NCBI RefSeq assembly: GCF_900129225.1
Contig: NZ_FQUG01000002.1
Coordinates: 582,601 to 646,600 of the forward strand
Reading direction: 5' to 3'
Source of the DNA: Schwartzia succinivorans DSM 10502
Lineage (GTDB): Bacteria > Bacillota > Negativicutes > Selenomonadales > Selenomonadaceae
DNA length: 64,000 nucleotides
Below the pieces are notes generated by a model. The model was given only the letters and a program-made list of their open reading frames with translations. It did no database searches and was not told the DNA's origin. The first letter of the stretch is position 1; each line of letters opens with the position of its first letter. This document shows positions 1 through 8,548 of this stretch, piece after piece. Both the position numbers and the translations under genes were made by a program.

Positions 1-309
1 GCACCGAAATCAAATGCTATGGAGAGCGCATATTTTGCAGCACGGGATGATGCAATGAAAATGCTTGATGAGCCTGTGCCCCTCGTTATCAGAAACGCAC
101 CGACGCGGCTGATGAAAAATCTCGGATATGGCAAAGGGTATCAGTACGCTCATGACACGAAGGAGAAGGTTACCAACATGCAGTGCATGCCGGACAGTCT
201 TATCGGGCGTACCTATTATCACCCGACAGATCAGGGGTTTGAGCCGCGGTTTAAGACACGCATGGAAGAACTCAAGGCATGGAAACGCCAGCACGGCTGG
301 AAGGGATAA
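1..309 (+). CDS. rarA: Replication-associated recombination protein A (C-terminal part)
   Basis: The frame is open from the first base of the window, so this is the last ~102 codons of a gene that starts outside. RarA/MgsA is a clamp-loader-like AAA+ ATPase that acts at stalled replication forks. The visible part has the family's C-terminal tetramerisation region: a PKSN segment at the edge, then RNAPTRLMKNLGYGKGYQYAH and a GRTYYHPTDQGFEPR block, which is the usual ending of RarA. The ATPase domain is not in the window. The next gene follows 49 bp downstream on the same strand. Confidence 0.88.
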   Translation, partial: APKSNAMESAYFAARDDAMKMLDEPVPLVIRNAPTRLMKNLGYGKGYQYAHDTKEKVTNMQCMPDSLIGRTYYHPTDQGFEPRFKTRMEELKAWKRQHGWKG

Positions 310-358
310 GAAATACTTTGAGGTTTGTGTAAGAGTTTAGGGAGTAGGAAAAAGACAG

Positions 359-1156
359 ATGGACAGAACGGTCATTTATTATTTTTCGGCAACAGGCAAT
401 TCTCTTTATACGGCAAGACAGCTTCGCGATGCCATTGACGGCGTCGTCCTGCGCTCTATGCCTGAGGAGCTTAGAAATGACGAGATAATTGCAGACGCGG
501 AGCGGGTAGGTTTTGTTTTTCCGATGCATTACTTCGGACTCCCGATGGTAGTGGAAGATTTTTTGCGCCGTGTTGACGTATCAAAGGCGCGTTATATTTT
601 TGCAATCGCCACCTGTGGCGTTCCTTTCATGGGGACTCCGTTTATCGCGCTGAACGGGATATTGGAAGCTCAGGGCAGAAAGCTTGATGCGGCGTGGTTT
701 GTGCGTCGTGTTTCAAACTATATAATGATGAATGACATCCCCTCAGGCTGGCGTATAAGCATCCGCGAGTGGATGGCGCGCCGTATGATGAAGAAAATCA
801 CCGCCTATGTAAAAGCGGAAAGCCCGCATTCAGTCTGGGAGTACCTTCCTGAGGCCATGACGAAATTCAGAACGGAGTGGATGGGAAGGAAGAAAATGCT
901 GGATGAGGATTTCACATGTGACGCAGAAAAATGTATTCACTGCGGCATGTGTGAGCATGTCTGCCCTGTTGGCAACATCCTGCGCCCTGAGGGGAAGCCC
1001 GTCTGGCAGCATAACTGCACGGAATGTCTGGCGTGCCTTCATATATGTCCACAGCATGCCATAAACAAAGGCCCAAAAACGGAAAAACGGCATCGTTACC
1101 GTCATAAGGGAATCCAGCCCAAGGAGCTGCTGATGTCCCGCAACGTGGAAGAATAA
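359..1156 (+). CDS. EFR1-type flavodoxin-ferredoxin fusion protein
   Basis: 265 aa. The N-terminal part is a flavodoxin-like fold: it opens with YYFSATGNS, the phosphate-binding loop that holds FMN. The C-terminal ~70 residues carry two 4Fe-4S cluster motifs, CIHCGMCEHVCP and CTECLACLHICP. The fusion matches the EFR1 ferredoxin family of anaerobes, cytoplasmic electron carriers of unknown partner. A short stretch of basic residues follows the second cluster motif. An AGGAG-like site (ggagtagg) lies ~10 bases before the ATG. It is followed by the CdaR-type regulator after only 16 bp, so the two are probably cotranscribed. Family assignment is firm; the electron donor and acceptor cannot be read from the sequence. 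Confidence 0.85.
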   Translation: MDRTVIYYFSATGNSLYTARQLRDAIDGVVLRSMPEELRNDEIIADAERVGFVFPMHYFGLPMVVEDFLRRVDVSKARYIFAIATCGVPFMGTPFIALNGILEAQGRKLDAAWFVRRVSNYIMMNDIPSGWRISIREWMARRMMKKITAYVKAESPHSVWEYLPEAMTKFRTEWMGRKKMLDEDFTCDAEKCIHCGMCEHVCPVGNILRPEGKPVWQHNCTECLACLHICPQHAINKGPKTEKRHRYRHKGIQPKELLMSRNVEE

Positions 1157-1172
1157 ACAGGAGGCTCTCTGA

Positions 1173-2339
1173 ATGTTTCTCGCAGCCCGTCAGGCACAGG
1201 ATATAGTTGAGGAAATCGGTGCTATCGTAAAACAGAATATCAACATGATGGACGAGCAGGGAGTCATCATTGCCAGTACGGACAAAAATCGTGTCGGGAG
1301 CTTTCATGAAGCCGCCAAACGCATCATAGACGAGGAGCTTTCTGAGCTTTATGTTACTGCGGAAGCGGCAAAAAAAGCCGTACCGCCCATGCGTGCCGGC
1401 ATAAATCTCCCCATAGAGTACCAGCATCATATTGTCGGGGTAATCGGCGTAACTGGTGACTATGAACAGGTCATAGGCTTTGGACAGATTGTTAAGAAAA
1501 TGACGGAAATTCTCATACGAGAACGTGAGCGTGAGGACGAAAAACGTCTCGACCTTCGTGTAATAAGCCGCTTTCTTGAGGACTGGGTACTGGGCGCGGG
1601 TATTCTGCGGCCTACTCTTTTGGAGGAACGCGGACGTCAGCTTGGTATCGACATAACAAGACCTCGGCGTGTCATGGTCGTAAGTATGGATGATGTGGAG
1701 GACTACATTGACTCCCTGCCGGGACAGGAGCTCATTGAAAACATTGAAAATGCTGTACTGGAAATAATTCACAGGATTCCGGCTGCCCTTGTACTAAGAA
1801 ATGCAGCCCGTCAGATTCTGCTTCTTCCTGAGGAGGATGACGACAAGCTCATGGCGCTCGCGAAGGAGCTTAGGAAAATGGTTCACGAGCGCTTCGGACA
1901 GAGCCTCCGCGTGGGAATCGACGGACTGAGCCGCAATATGCATGAGGCCTACGGGCAGGCAGACCGCGCATGGCGTATCGCGGCAAATAAGGAAGATAAA
2001 ATAGTCCTTTTCAGCCGACTTGACCTTGGCATGTTCCTTCAGGAAATTTCAACTCAGACGAAATTCGACTACCTTCATAAAATTTTTCACGCATACACCG
2101 TAGAAGAGCGAAAACCTGTCATGGAGGTATTGAGGGCGTACTTCGAAGCCGACGGCTCACTGACCAAGGCATCAGAAATGCTGTTTATTCATAAAAACAC
2201 GCTTCAGTACAAGCTGCACCGCATCGCACAGCTGACAGGATATGATATAAGAAAGCCAAGAGAAGCTGCAGTCTTTGCCATGGCGCTGATGTTCTTTGAT
2301 GAAACACAGAGAGGCAAGGATGTGGGGATAGAAAAATAA
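1173..2339 (+). CDS. CdaR-family sugar-diacid regulator
   Basis: 388 aa transcription regulator. The first ~130 residues match the sugar-diacid recognition domain (starts AARQAQDIVEEIGAIVKQNI, with the DEQGVIIASTD strand). The last ~60 residues are a PucR-type helix-turn-helix (GSLTKASEMLFIHKNTLQYK, then LHRIAQLTGYD). In E. coli the homologue CdaR activates glucarate, galactarate and glycerate use. Here a GntP permease and a glycerate kinase lie 3.5 kb downstream, so they are plausible targets; this is inference. The start is set by CAGGAGG eight bases before the ATG. A strong terminator follows the stop. Confidence 0.85.
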   Translation: MFLAARQAQDIVEEIGAIVKQNINMMDEQGVIIASTDKNRVGSFHEAAKRIIDEELSELYVTAEAAKKAVPPMRAGINLPIEYQHHIVGVIGVTGDYEQVIGFGQIVKKMTEILIREREREDEKRLDLRVISRFLEDWVLGAGILRPTLLEERGRQLGIDITRPRRVMVVSMDDVEDYIDSLPGQELIENIENAVLEIIHRIPAALVLRNAARQILLLPEEDDDKLMALAKELRKMVHERFGQSLRVGIDGLSRNMHEAYGQADRAWRIAANKEDKIVLFSRLDLGMFLQEISTQTKFDYLHKIFHAYTVEERKPVMEVLRAYFEADGSLTKASEMLFIHKNTLQYKLHRIAQLTGYDIRKPREAAVFAMALMFFDETQRGKDVGIEK

Positions 2340-2360
2340 AATTTCAAACGGCATAACAAA

Positions 2361-2412
2361 AAACGGAGAGTATCAACGAAGCAAAGACTTCAAAGATGCT
2401 CTCCGTTTTGTT
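2361..2412 (+). terminator. Intrinsic terminator after the CdaR gene
   Basis: A hairpin with a 13-base stem (aacggagag-atc against gat-ctctccgtt, one mismatch) and a T-rich tail, 21 bases after the stop codon. Confidence 0.8.
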
Positions 2413-2516
2413 TGTATGGGGAAGTGTCTTAATATTTGCGATGTGTACTAAAAAACACAATATGCGCTACCAATACGATGACCACAAAAGTGACCATCGT
2501 TCAACAACAATAAATA

Positions 2517-2547
2517 AAGCCTCCTGAATAAAAACAGGAGGCTTTTA
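2517..2547. terminator. Terminator-like hairpin in the repeat stretch
   Basis: Stem gcctcctg/caggaggc with an 8-base A-rich loop, A-run before and T-run after, so it could end transcription from either side. Confidence 0.6.
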
Positions 2548-2555
2548 CACTTTTT

Positions 2556-2642
2556 AACGGTCTATTTATTACTCGCATGACCGCTAGCGAGCAACTTTTC
2601 AACGATCCATTTATTACTCGCATGACCGTTAGCGAGCAACTT
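2556..2642. repeat. 45-bp tandem duplication
   Basis: Two adjacent copies of a unit reading aacg.tc.atttattactcg then catgaccg.tagcgagcaac. Each copy can fold on the arms ctcgc and gcgag. Three or four bases differ between copies. Confidence 0.75.
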
Positions 2643-2768
2643 AACAGATATACTTCTGCTTCGTCTAAATTGTATCCTGTTCCTTTTTTACTGTCAATAT
2701 GAAGGGATAATAAATCTCATCAATATTCTTATCCAATACGATGGTCACAAAAGTGACCCTCGTTCAAC

Positions 2769-2929
2769 GAACGTAGTTCCTGCGGTGGGGATGGGCGAAG
2801 GGGCGACGCCCCGTTGCAAGAGATATTCAGCTATGGCGAAATTTAAAAAATTTATACTATATTTCATAAATAACTTCCAAATATCTCATACTCATTTCAG
2901 TCATAAACTTCTTTCAGACGGGGCTTTGC
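2769..2929. repeat. 160-bp dispersed repeat, copy 1
   Basis: Shares its first ~55 bases (palindrome gaacgtagttc, then ctgcggtggggatg and a GGGGC/GCCCC hairpin) and its last 18 bases with the stretch at 3257-3416. The middle ~90 bases are AT-rich and diverged. The two copies have the same length to within one base. Confidence 0.65.
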
Positions 2930-3256
2930 CCCTTCTGGCTTCCCCACACGGGGGACGAATTCCCCCATGTCCCCTTTATTTAACCGCTCCTTCGTCGCTC
3001 GGGGAACCCGCGGCTTTTCGCTCTTGGCAATCTGCACACTCCGTCTCCCGCGTCTTTACTGTATTACTGAAGCCAATTAGTGATAGTTTTTTACATAGAG
3101 GCATGTCCTATATTATTCATCTCTACACAACGATTTGTCCCTAATTGGCTCTGTCACGACAGTAAATTCGCGGGCTGACGTGCAATTCGCTTTAAAATAA
3201 AATCACGCCGCGGGAAAAGAAAAAAGCGAAGCGTTAAAAAGAAAGGTGTCCAGCGG

Positions 3257-3416
3257 GAACGTAGTTCCTGCGGTGGGGATGTGTGAAGGGGCAAAGCCCC
3301 TTCGCATACAAGGTTTCGCTATAACGAAACATAAGATATTTATCCGATTTCCGAAAGTGAATCCGATATATTTCATATTTCGTCCAACCATAAAAATGTT
3401 TCAGACGGGGCTTTGC
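3257..3416. repeat. 160-bp dispersed repeat, copy 2
   Basis: Second copy of the element at 2769-2929, in the same orientation, 488 bases further on. In this copy the GGGGC hairpin is longer (gaaggggc aaa gccccttc), which suggests the fold is kept under selection or is younger here. Confidence 0.65.
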
Positions 3417-3564
3417 TATAACGGATTTTTCGAAATAGCTTTTGCACATTTCGCATTCATGTATTTCTTGCCTTATGACCAATACGATGGTCACAAAAGT
3501 GACAATCGCTCAACTCAACCAATCTGAAGGAGTACTGCCCACTGAGTGGGAAAATTTTACGGCA

Positions 3565-4479
3565 TCACGTTTTGCTGCGGGCCAGTTTTTCTGCGGCAGT
3601 GGTATTGCCGCCTTTCATGGCAAGTATGACGCCTATTGCAATCAGTAGAAAACCGGGAACGAAATAGCTTGTTATGGCTTCGTCCAATAGCAAGTATCCT
3701 AAAAGAGTACCGACTATGGGCTGGAAGAACATAAAGAGTCCGCCTATGGAAGCATCCATGTAGGTAAGTCCCTTGCTCCAGAGAACAAAACCTGCTGTAG
3801 TTGAAATAACTCCGACGTATAATACGGAACCCCATATATGCGGCGCAGCCATAGCTGCAAAATCTGCCTCACTGATGAGCCACCACAGCCCGTATGGAGT
3901 CAGCGCAAGAAATGCGATGAGCACGCTGTAAAAAGTAATGGTAAAAGCGGAATAGCGGTGGAGCAGCTTTATAAGGACTGACATAAAAGCCCATGTAACT
4001 GCTGCGACAATAAGATATATACCGCCCATAAGGCTTCCTGTCTGCAGGTTTTCGGGATCAACTACTATAAGAAGAACACCGGCTGTTGCCAGTACAACAG
4101 AAAGCAGACGGCTGAAATTGAAGCGTTCGTGCAGTATGAGACAGCCGAAAGCGACCATAAAGGCAGGTGTTGCCGCGGTTACTACAGAGCCCATTTGAGC
4201 CGATGTCAGCATAGTCCCTGATTCCTGCGTTACTATAGACAGTGTGTGCCCCGTAAGAGCCGACAGCAGCAGAAGCTTTCGGTCCTTGGGTTCTATTTTC
4301 CATGATGACTTCTGATACAACATAATCAATATGATTGGAACGAGAGCGACTCCGTAGCGAAGCCATACAAGTGCCGTTGGCGTGATGACACCAACAGTGA
4401 AACGGACAGCAATAAACATTGCTCCCCAGATACTGCCTGCAAGGGAAAGAAGAATTGAACCTATAATTAAATTACGCAA
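3565..4479 (-). CDS. DMT-superfamily (EamA) transporter
   Basis: 304 aa integral membrane protein with about ten hydrophobic segments and the internal duplication of two EamA domains (near residues 10-140 and 150-290). The first repeat has GSIWGAMFIAVRF, the second the typical ...QPIVGTLLGYLLLDEAIT ending. Members export amino acids, metabolites or drugs across the inner membrane; the substrate cannot be predicted. The start codon is TTG, chosen because AAGGAG lies seven bases upstream; no ATG fits. It is on the opposite strand to its neighbours and faces the repeat stretch. Confidence 0.85.
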   Translation of the reverse strand: MRNLIIGSILLSLAGSIWGAMFIAVRFTVGVITPTALVWLRYGVALVPIILIMLYQKSSWKIEPKDRKLLLLSALTGHTLSIVTQESGTMLTSAQMGSVVTAATPAFMVAFGCLILHERFNFSRLLSVVLATAGVLLIVVDPENLQTGSLMGGIYLIVAAVTWAFMSVLIKLLHRYSAFTITFYSVLIAFLALTPYGLWWLISEADFAAMAAPHIWGSVLYVGVISTTAGFVLWSKGLTYMDASIGGLFMFFQPIVGTLLGYLLLDEAITSYFVPGFLLIAIGVILAMKGGNTTAAEKLARSKT

Positions 4480-4920
4480 GAGAATACTCCTTAAATAATG
4501 ACAATAACAAGATTAATCTAAATAGAAGACTGCTTATATAATAATACTAGAAATATTTTATGGCAAAGTCTTCTGTTTACGTGCAATGTAAAGAACTTTA
4601 TTTTAGAAACCTGTCTTTATTTTTATGCAAAAAAATACTTTTGTCACGAAATATGGTTGATTTTGTGAATTGACAAGGGTAAAGAAATTGTGTGTGAAAA
4701 GAAAAAATGCGTAAAATATATTATTGAGTTTTGAAGAATAAGATAAAAACTTATAAATGAAACCATACCGTAGCAACACTGTATGAAAATTTGAAGTTAC
4801 GTTATGGTATAAATAACAAAATAGTTGGCACATATATGTTACAGATAACATAGACATATACACAACAGGTTTCTATAATGAAAGACAATCCTTTTAAAAT
4901 AATGTTGAGGGGGGTATTGT
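4480..4920. other. AT-rich divergent intergenic region
   Basis: 441 bases between the divergently read DMT transporter and the metallo-hydrolase. It is very AT-rich and holds promoter elements for both sides, including the one at 4851-4879. No reading frame with a ribosome binding site and no stable RNA fold was seen. Confidence 0.6.
4851..4879 (+). promoter_or_regulatory. Predicted sigma-70 promoter for the metallo-hydrolase/GntP genes
   Basis: TAGACA, 17-base spacer, TATAAT, ending 41 bases before the ATG of the metallo-hydrolase gene. Confidence 0.55.
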
Positions 4921-5745
4921 ATGACAGTTTCCATGAAGGTGCTGGTTGAAGATACCGGCTCTGAGCATCTTGCTCTTGGAAAGGAGCATGGATTGTCTCT
5001 GTATGTGGAGACACCTCAGTCCACGTTTGTGTTTGACTGCGGTGCCAGCGGACTTGCATGGCGCAACGCGGCTTTTATGCGCGCAGATTTGAAGAAAGTC
5101 GGGTTTGCGGTCATCAGCCATTCGCATTATGACCACGCAGGCGGTTTTCCTGCTCTTCGAGAGTATGTGTCTCCGTCATCAGTCTATATCGGTCATGGCT
5201 TTTGGCAGGAAAAGTTTGCGTTTGCTCCTGAGGGAAATAAGTATACATACCTCGGCGCCGGTTTCTCCGCGGAAGATTTAAAGGAATGGAACATTAAGGC
5301 ATGTGAAGTAGGAGAGCTTACAAAGCTTGATGATTCGGCATGGCTGATGGGAAATTTCCCGAGGAACGAGGCAATGGAGACGATTCCTGAGCGTTTCGTG
5401 TGCGGTGAGGATAAGCACAGGGACGATTTCCGGGATGAAATCTGTCTTGTCCTTCGTGAAGGGGACGGAGTGGCAGTTGTTACGGGCTGCTCGCATCCGG
5501 GAATCCTCAACATGGTAACGGCTGTTCATAAGCGGCTGGGACTGCCTGTATACAGCGTGGTCGGTGGAACACATCTGAAGGAAGCTGACGCGGAGCGGAT
5601 TGATAAGACGCTTGCGGAGCTTCACAGGATGGGATTGAAGCGCATGGCGCTCTGCCACTGCTCAGGGGATGCAGTCAGAAGCCGTCTTGAGCAGGATACG
5701 GCGGCAGGGTGTGTTCTGTCAACGGGGGATATGCTCGAATTTTAA
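4921..5745 (+). CDS. Metallo-beta-lactamase-fold hydrolase (COG1237 type)
   Basis: 274 aa. The metal-binding motif SHSHYDHAGG lies near residue 65, with further ligands in GCSHPGILN (~residue 190) and a C-terminal ALCHCSG (~240). The opening KVLVEDTGSEHLALGKEHG, with the LYVETPQSTFVFDCGASG strand, is typical of the group that includes the archaeal MptE-like dihydropterin synthases annotated as methanopterin-related enzymes. In bacteria the substrate is unknown. Its position directly before the GntP permease and glycerate kinase (71 bp gap) suggests a shared transcript, but a metabolic link is inference. The strong GAGGGGGG site fixes the start. Confidence 0.82.
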   Translation: MTVSMKVLVEDTGSEHLALGKEHGLSLYVETPQSTFVFDCGASGLAWRNAAFMRADLKKVGFAVISHSHYDHAGGFPALREYVSPSSVYIGHGFWQEKFAFAPEGNKYTYLGAGFSAEDLKEWNIKACEVGELTKLDDSAWLMGNFPRNEAMETIPERFVCGEDKHRDDFRDEICLVLREGDGVAVVTGCSHPGILNMVTAVHKRLGLPVYSVVGGTHLKEADAERIDKTLAELHRMGLKRMALCHCSGDAVRSRLEQDTAAGCVLSTGDMLEF

Positions 5746-5816
5746 TCGGGCGTGAAACGGAAGTGCAGTGAGGAAACTGCTTCTGTTTGCTTTTAATTAA
5801 GAGAGGAGTTTTATTC

Positions 5817-7157
5817 ATGTCAGGATTGTTCATGGGCGGCGTTATTTTCTTAGCTGTTCTTATTATGATTGTCGCCATCAGCAAGTTCAAACAGCATCCG
5901 TTTGTTGTTCTGGTGCTTGTATCCATCTTCGTAGGTCTTGTATGCGGCATGCCGGCTGACAAGGTTATTTCCACGGTCAAAGGCGGCTTTGGAGGTATCC
6001 TTTCAAGTATTGGTATCGTTATTGTTGCAGGTACTATCATCGGTACGATTTTGGAAAAGACCGGTGCAGCGCTTGTAATGGCAAATACTATTCTCGGTAT
6101 TGTCGGTAAGGCGCGTTCCGTTCTTACAATGGGCCTTACAGGTTACGTTACGGGTATTCCGGTATTCTGTGATTCGGGCTTTGTAATTCTTTCCCCTATT
6201 GCACGTGCTCTTGCTGACCGTTCTAATGTTTCCCTGGCTGTTATGGGTACTGCTCTTTCCGCAGGCCTTTATGCAACTCACTGTCTTGTACCGCCGACAC
6301 CTGGCCCGATTGCAATGGCAGGTACGCTCAACGCTGATCTTGGTCTTGTTATTCTCGTAGGTCTTATTACTTCTGTACCGGCTATGATTGCAGGCCTTAT
6401 CTATGCGAAAAAGGTTGCATCCAAGTATGAGATTCCTGCAAACCCTGAGTTTACAGTTGAGGAGCTCATGGAAAAGTACGGCCGTCTGCCGGGTGTTGTC
6501 CATAGCTTCGCACCAATCATTCTTCCGATTATTCTCATTGCTGTTAAGTCGGTTGCTGATTTCCCGTCCCATCCGCTGGGAGAGGGCGCGGTTAAAACCT
6601 TCGCATCCTTCATCGGTGACCCGGTTATCGCACTTCTTATCGGTATTTTCCTTGCAATGACGCTGATTCCTGTTTCGGAATCCAAGAATAAATTCGACTG
6701 GATGTGCCAGGGTATCCTGAACTCTGCTTCCATTCTTGTTATCACGGGCGCAGGCGGTTCCTTCGGTGCAATCCTTAAGACTCTGCCGCTGGCTGATGCT
6801 CTTTCCAGCGCGCTGCTTTCCCTTTCAATCGGTGTATTCCTTCCGTTCATTATTGCTGCTCTTCTGAAGACTGCAATGGGTGCGTCCACAGTTGCCATGA
6901 TTGTTACATCGGCTATGGTGGCTCCGCTGATGCCGTCCCTTGGATTGGAAAGCGAAATGGGCAAGGCTCTCGTTATAATGGCAATCGGCGCAGGCTCCAT
7001 GTGCGTATCTCATGCAAATGATTCCTACTTCTGGGTTGTATCGCAGTTCTCTGATATGTCCACAAATATCGCGTACAAATGCCAGACAGGTGTTACATTC
7101 GTTGAAGGTATTACGACAGTTGTATTCGTTTATATCCTGTCACTGATTTTCTGCTGA
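5817..7157 (+). CDS. GntP-family gluconate/glycerate-type permease
   Basis: 446 aa membrane protein with about 12-14 hydrophobic segments. Family marks include the FCDSGFVILSPIARAL segment near residue 120 and the PPTPGPIAMAGTL loop near residue 165, which is diagnostic of GntP proton symporters. The start is the ATG seven bases after GAGAGGAG; an in-frame upstream ATG at 5787 has no ribosome binding site. A glycerate kinase follows 13 bp later, so the likely substrate is D-glycerate or a sugar acid that is turned into it. The CdaR-like regulator at 1173 could control it. Confidence 0.88.
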   Translation: MSGLFMGGVIFLAVLIMIVAISKFKQHPFVVLVLVSIFVGLVCGMPADKVISTVKGGFGGILSSIGIVIVAGTIIGTILEKTGAALVMANTILGIVGKARSVLTMGLTGYVTGIPVFCDSGFVILSPIARALADRSNVSLAVMGTALSAGLYATHCLVPPTPGPIAMAGTLNADLGLVILVGLITSVPAMIAGLIYAKKVASKYEIPANPEFTVEELMEKYGRLPGVVHSFAPIILPIILIAVKSVADFPSHPLGEGAVKTFASFIGDPVIALLIGIFLAMTLIPVSESKNKFDWMCQGILNSASILVITGAGGSFGAILKTLPLADALSSALLSLSIGVFLPFIIAALLKTAMGASTVAMIVTSAMVAPLMPSLGLESEMGKALVIMAIGAGSMCVSHANDSYFWVVSQFSDMSTNIAYKCQTGVTFVEGITTVVFVYILSLIFC

Positions 7158-7170
7158 CGGATAGGTGAAT

Positions 7171-8316
7171 ATGATGAAAAAAATTATAGTCATCCCCGAT
7201 TCCTTTAAGGGGACGCTTTCCTCGATACAGACGGCGGATATAATGACTGCTGCTGTCTGTGAGGAAATTCCTGAGGCACAGGTTGTTTCTGTTCCTGTTG
7301 CCGACGGTGGAGAAGGAACGGTAGATGCTTTCCTCTACGCACTTGGAGGAGAGCGTGTGGAGATTATGGTAAAAGGGCCGTTCTTTGATAAAATTCCTTC
7401 CTTTTACGGACTCTTGCCGAGCGGAACGGCAGTCGTGGAAATGGCTGCCGCAGCGGGACTTCCTCTTGTGGGAAAACGCCGTGAGGTAGGGAAGACCACT
7501 ACCTACGGTGTTGGAGAGCTTATGCGGCACGCCGTGGAAAATGGCGCAAAGCATATTATCCTTGGCCTTGGCGGAAGCTCAACAAATGATGGAGCCTGTG
7601 GAGCAGCCGCGGCTATGGGAGTAAAGTTTTTTAATGATAAGGATGAGGAATTCATCCCGGTTGGCTCAACGCTGAAGGATATCTGCCGTATTGATTCGTC
7701 GGAATGTGCTGAATTTCTGAAGGATGTCCGTGTGACTGTCATGTGCGATATAGAAAATCCGCTTTGCGGGCCTAACGGTGCCGCCGCGGTGTTCGGTCCG
7801 CAAAAGGGTGCTGATGCAGCCATGGTTCGTTTACTTGATGACGGCCTTAGTCATCTCGCCGCGGTTGTGAAACGTGACCTTGGAATGGATGCTGCCGATA
7901 TACCGGGTGCAGGAGCGGCCGGAGGAATGGGCGCAGGCGCGGCAGCTTTTTTCGGAGGAAAGCTGATTCGCGGGATAGATGTTGTGCTGGAGGCAGTTCA
8001 CTTCACCGAAAAGCTTCATGATACCGATGTTGTGTTCACCGGTGAAGGGTGCTTTGATTCCCAATCCTTTATGGGTAAGGTTGTCAGCGGAGTGGCAGGC
8101 CGCGCGAAGCAGATGAACGTTCCTGTTATAGTTGTGGCCGGAGCGGTAAAAGCTGATACAGACCGCAAAAAAATGGAAGAAGCCGGCATATCCGCGGCAT
8201 TCAGTATCAACAGACAGGCAGTTCCATTTTCGGAGGCTGCACCCAAAAGCGCAGACAATCTCCGCGCTGTCATGGGGAATATACTGAAGGTGCTGAAGCT
8301 TCAGGGTATGCATTGA
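7171..8316 (+). CDS. glxK: Glycerate kinase
   Basis: About 381 aa, the usual length of the GarK/GlxK family of glycerate 2-kinases, which phosphorylate D-glycerate with ATP so that it enters glycolysis. It opens with the family signature KKIIVIPDSFKGTLSS, has VADGGEGTVDAF near residue 45, a glycine-rich LGLGGSSTNDGACG near residue 130 and GAGAAGGMGAGAAAFFGG near residue 245. The start could be either of two adjacent ATGs (7171 or 7174) after GGATAGG. It ends the metallo-hydrolase-GntP-kinase gene set. The product, 2-phosphoglycerate, is drawn from family knowledge. Confidence 0.92.
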   Translation: MMKKIIVIPDSFKGTLSSIQTADIMTAAVCEEIPEAQVVSVPVADGGEGTVDAFLYALGGERVEIMVKGPFFDKIPSFYGLLPSGTAVVEMAAAAGLPLVGKRREVGKTTTYGVGELMRHAVENGAKHIILGLGGSSTNDGACGAAAAMGVKFFNDKDEEFIPVGSTLKDICRIDSSECAEFLKDVRVTVMCDIENPLCGPNGAAAVFGPQKGADAAMVRLLDDGLSHLAAVVKRDLGMDAADIPGAGAAGGMGAGAAAFFGGKLIRGIDVVLEAVHFTEKLHDTDVVFTGEGCFDSQSFMGKVVSGVAGRAKQMNVPVIVVAGAVKADTDRKKMEEAGISAAFSINRQAVPFSEAAPKSADNLRAVMGNILKVLKLQGMH

Positions 8317-8359
8317 AGCTTTTTTTGCAAAATTGTTAAATAATATGTGTGCAGTTGTT

Positions 8360-8438
8360 GGGGCTGTGAAAAAAGTATTTCTTGCCTTCCCCTAAAGGAG
8401 AAGGCATTCTTGTTGCTTTTTTCACAGCCCCTTTCTTT
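8360..8438 (+). terminator. Long-stem intrinsic terminator after glycerate kinase
   Basis: A perfect 16-base inverted repeat (ggggctgtgaaaaaag / cttttttcacagcccc) encloses a smaller ccttccccta-aggagaagg hairpin, and the outer arm is followed by a T-rich tail. The fold is unusually long for a plain terminator. Confidence 0.75.
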
Positions 8439-8548
8439 TTTCAACGGGGCAGCTGTAATTGGTACAGTATAGCAGTGTTTTTTGCGGCCCGGTGTGATAA
8501 AATGTAAAAGTGCAGTACAAATAAGAAACAAAGGAAGAGTATACTCTG

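Larger units (their letters stand above)
2413..3564. repeat. Gene-free stretch built of small palindromic repeats
   Basis: About 1.15 kb with no convincing gene. It holds: three copies of a hairpin repeat with core cacaaaagtgac (2471, 2734 and 3480); a 45-base tandem duplication at 2556-2642 whose unit contains ctcgc...gcgag; and two diverged 160-base repeats (2769-2929 and 3257-3416) that share a gaacgtagttcctgcggtgg start, a GGGGC-palindrome and an end reading tttcagacggggctttgc. G5/C5 and GGGGC/GCCCC palindromes are spread through it. Several frames are open for 80-120 codons but have no ribosome binding site and are made of the repeats. This looks like a nest of REP- or MITE-like elements. 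Confidence 0.7.

Noticed and set aside
2785..3144. Open frame of 119 codons in the repeat stretch
   Set aside because: It has no ribosome binding site, has a low-complexity translation and consists of repeat and palindrome sequence.
3246..3527. Open frame of 93 codons over the second 160-bp repeat
   Set aside because: Built of the repeat itself, with no site and no recognisable protein features.
2413..3564. CRISPR array
   Set aside because: The repeats are too few, unevenly spaced and unlike each other; no spacers of constant length and no cas genes.
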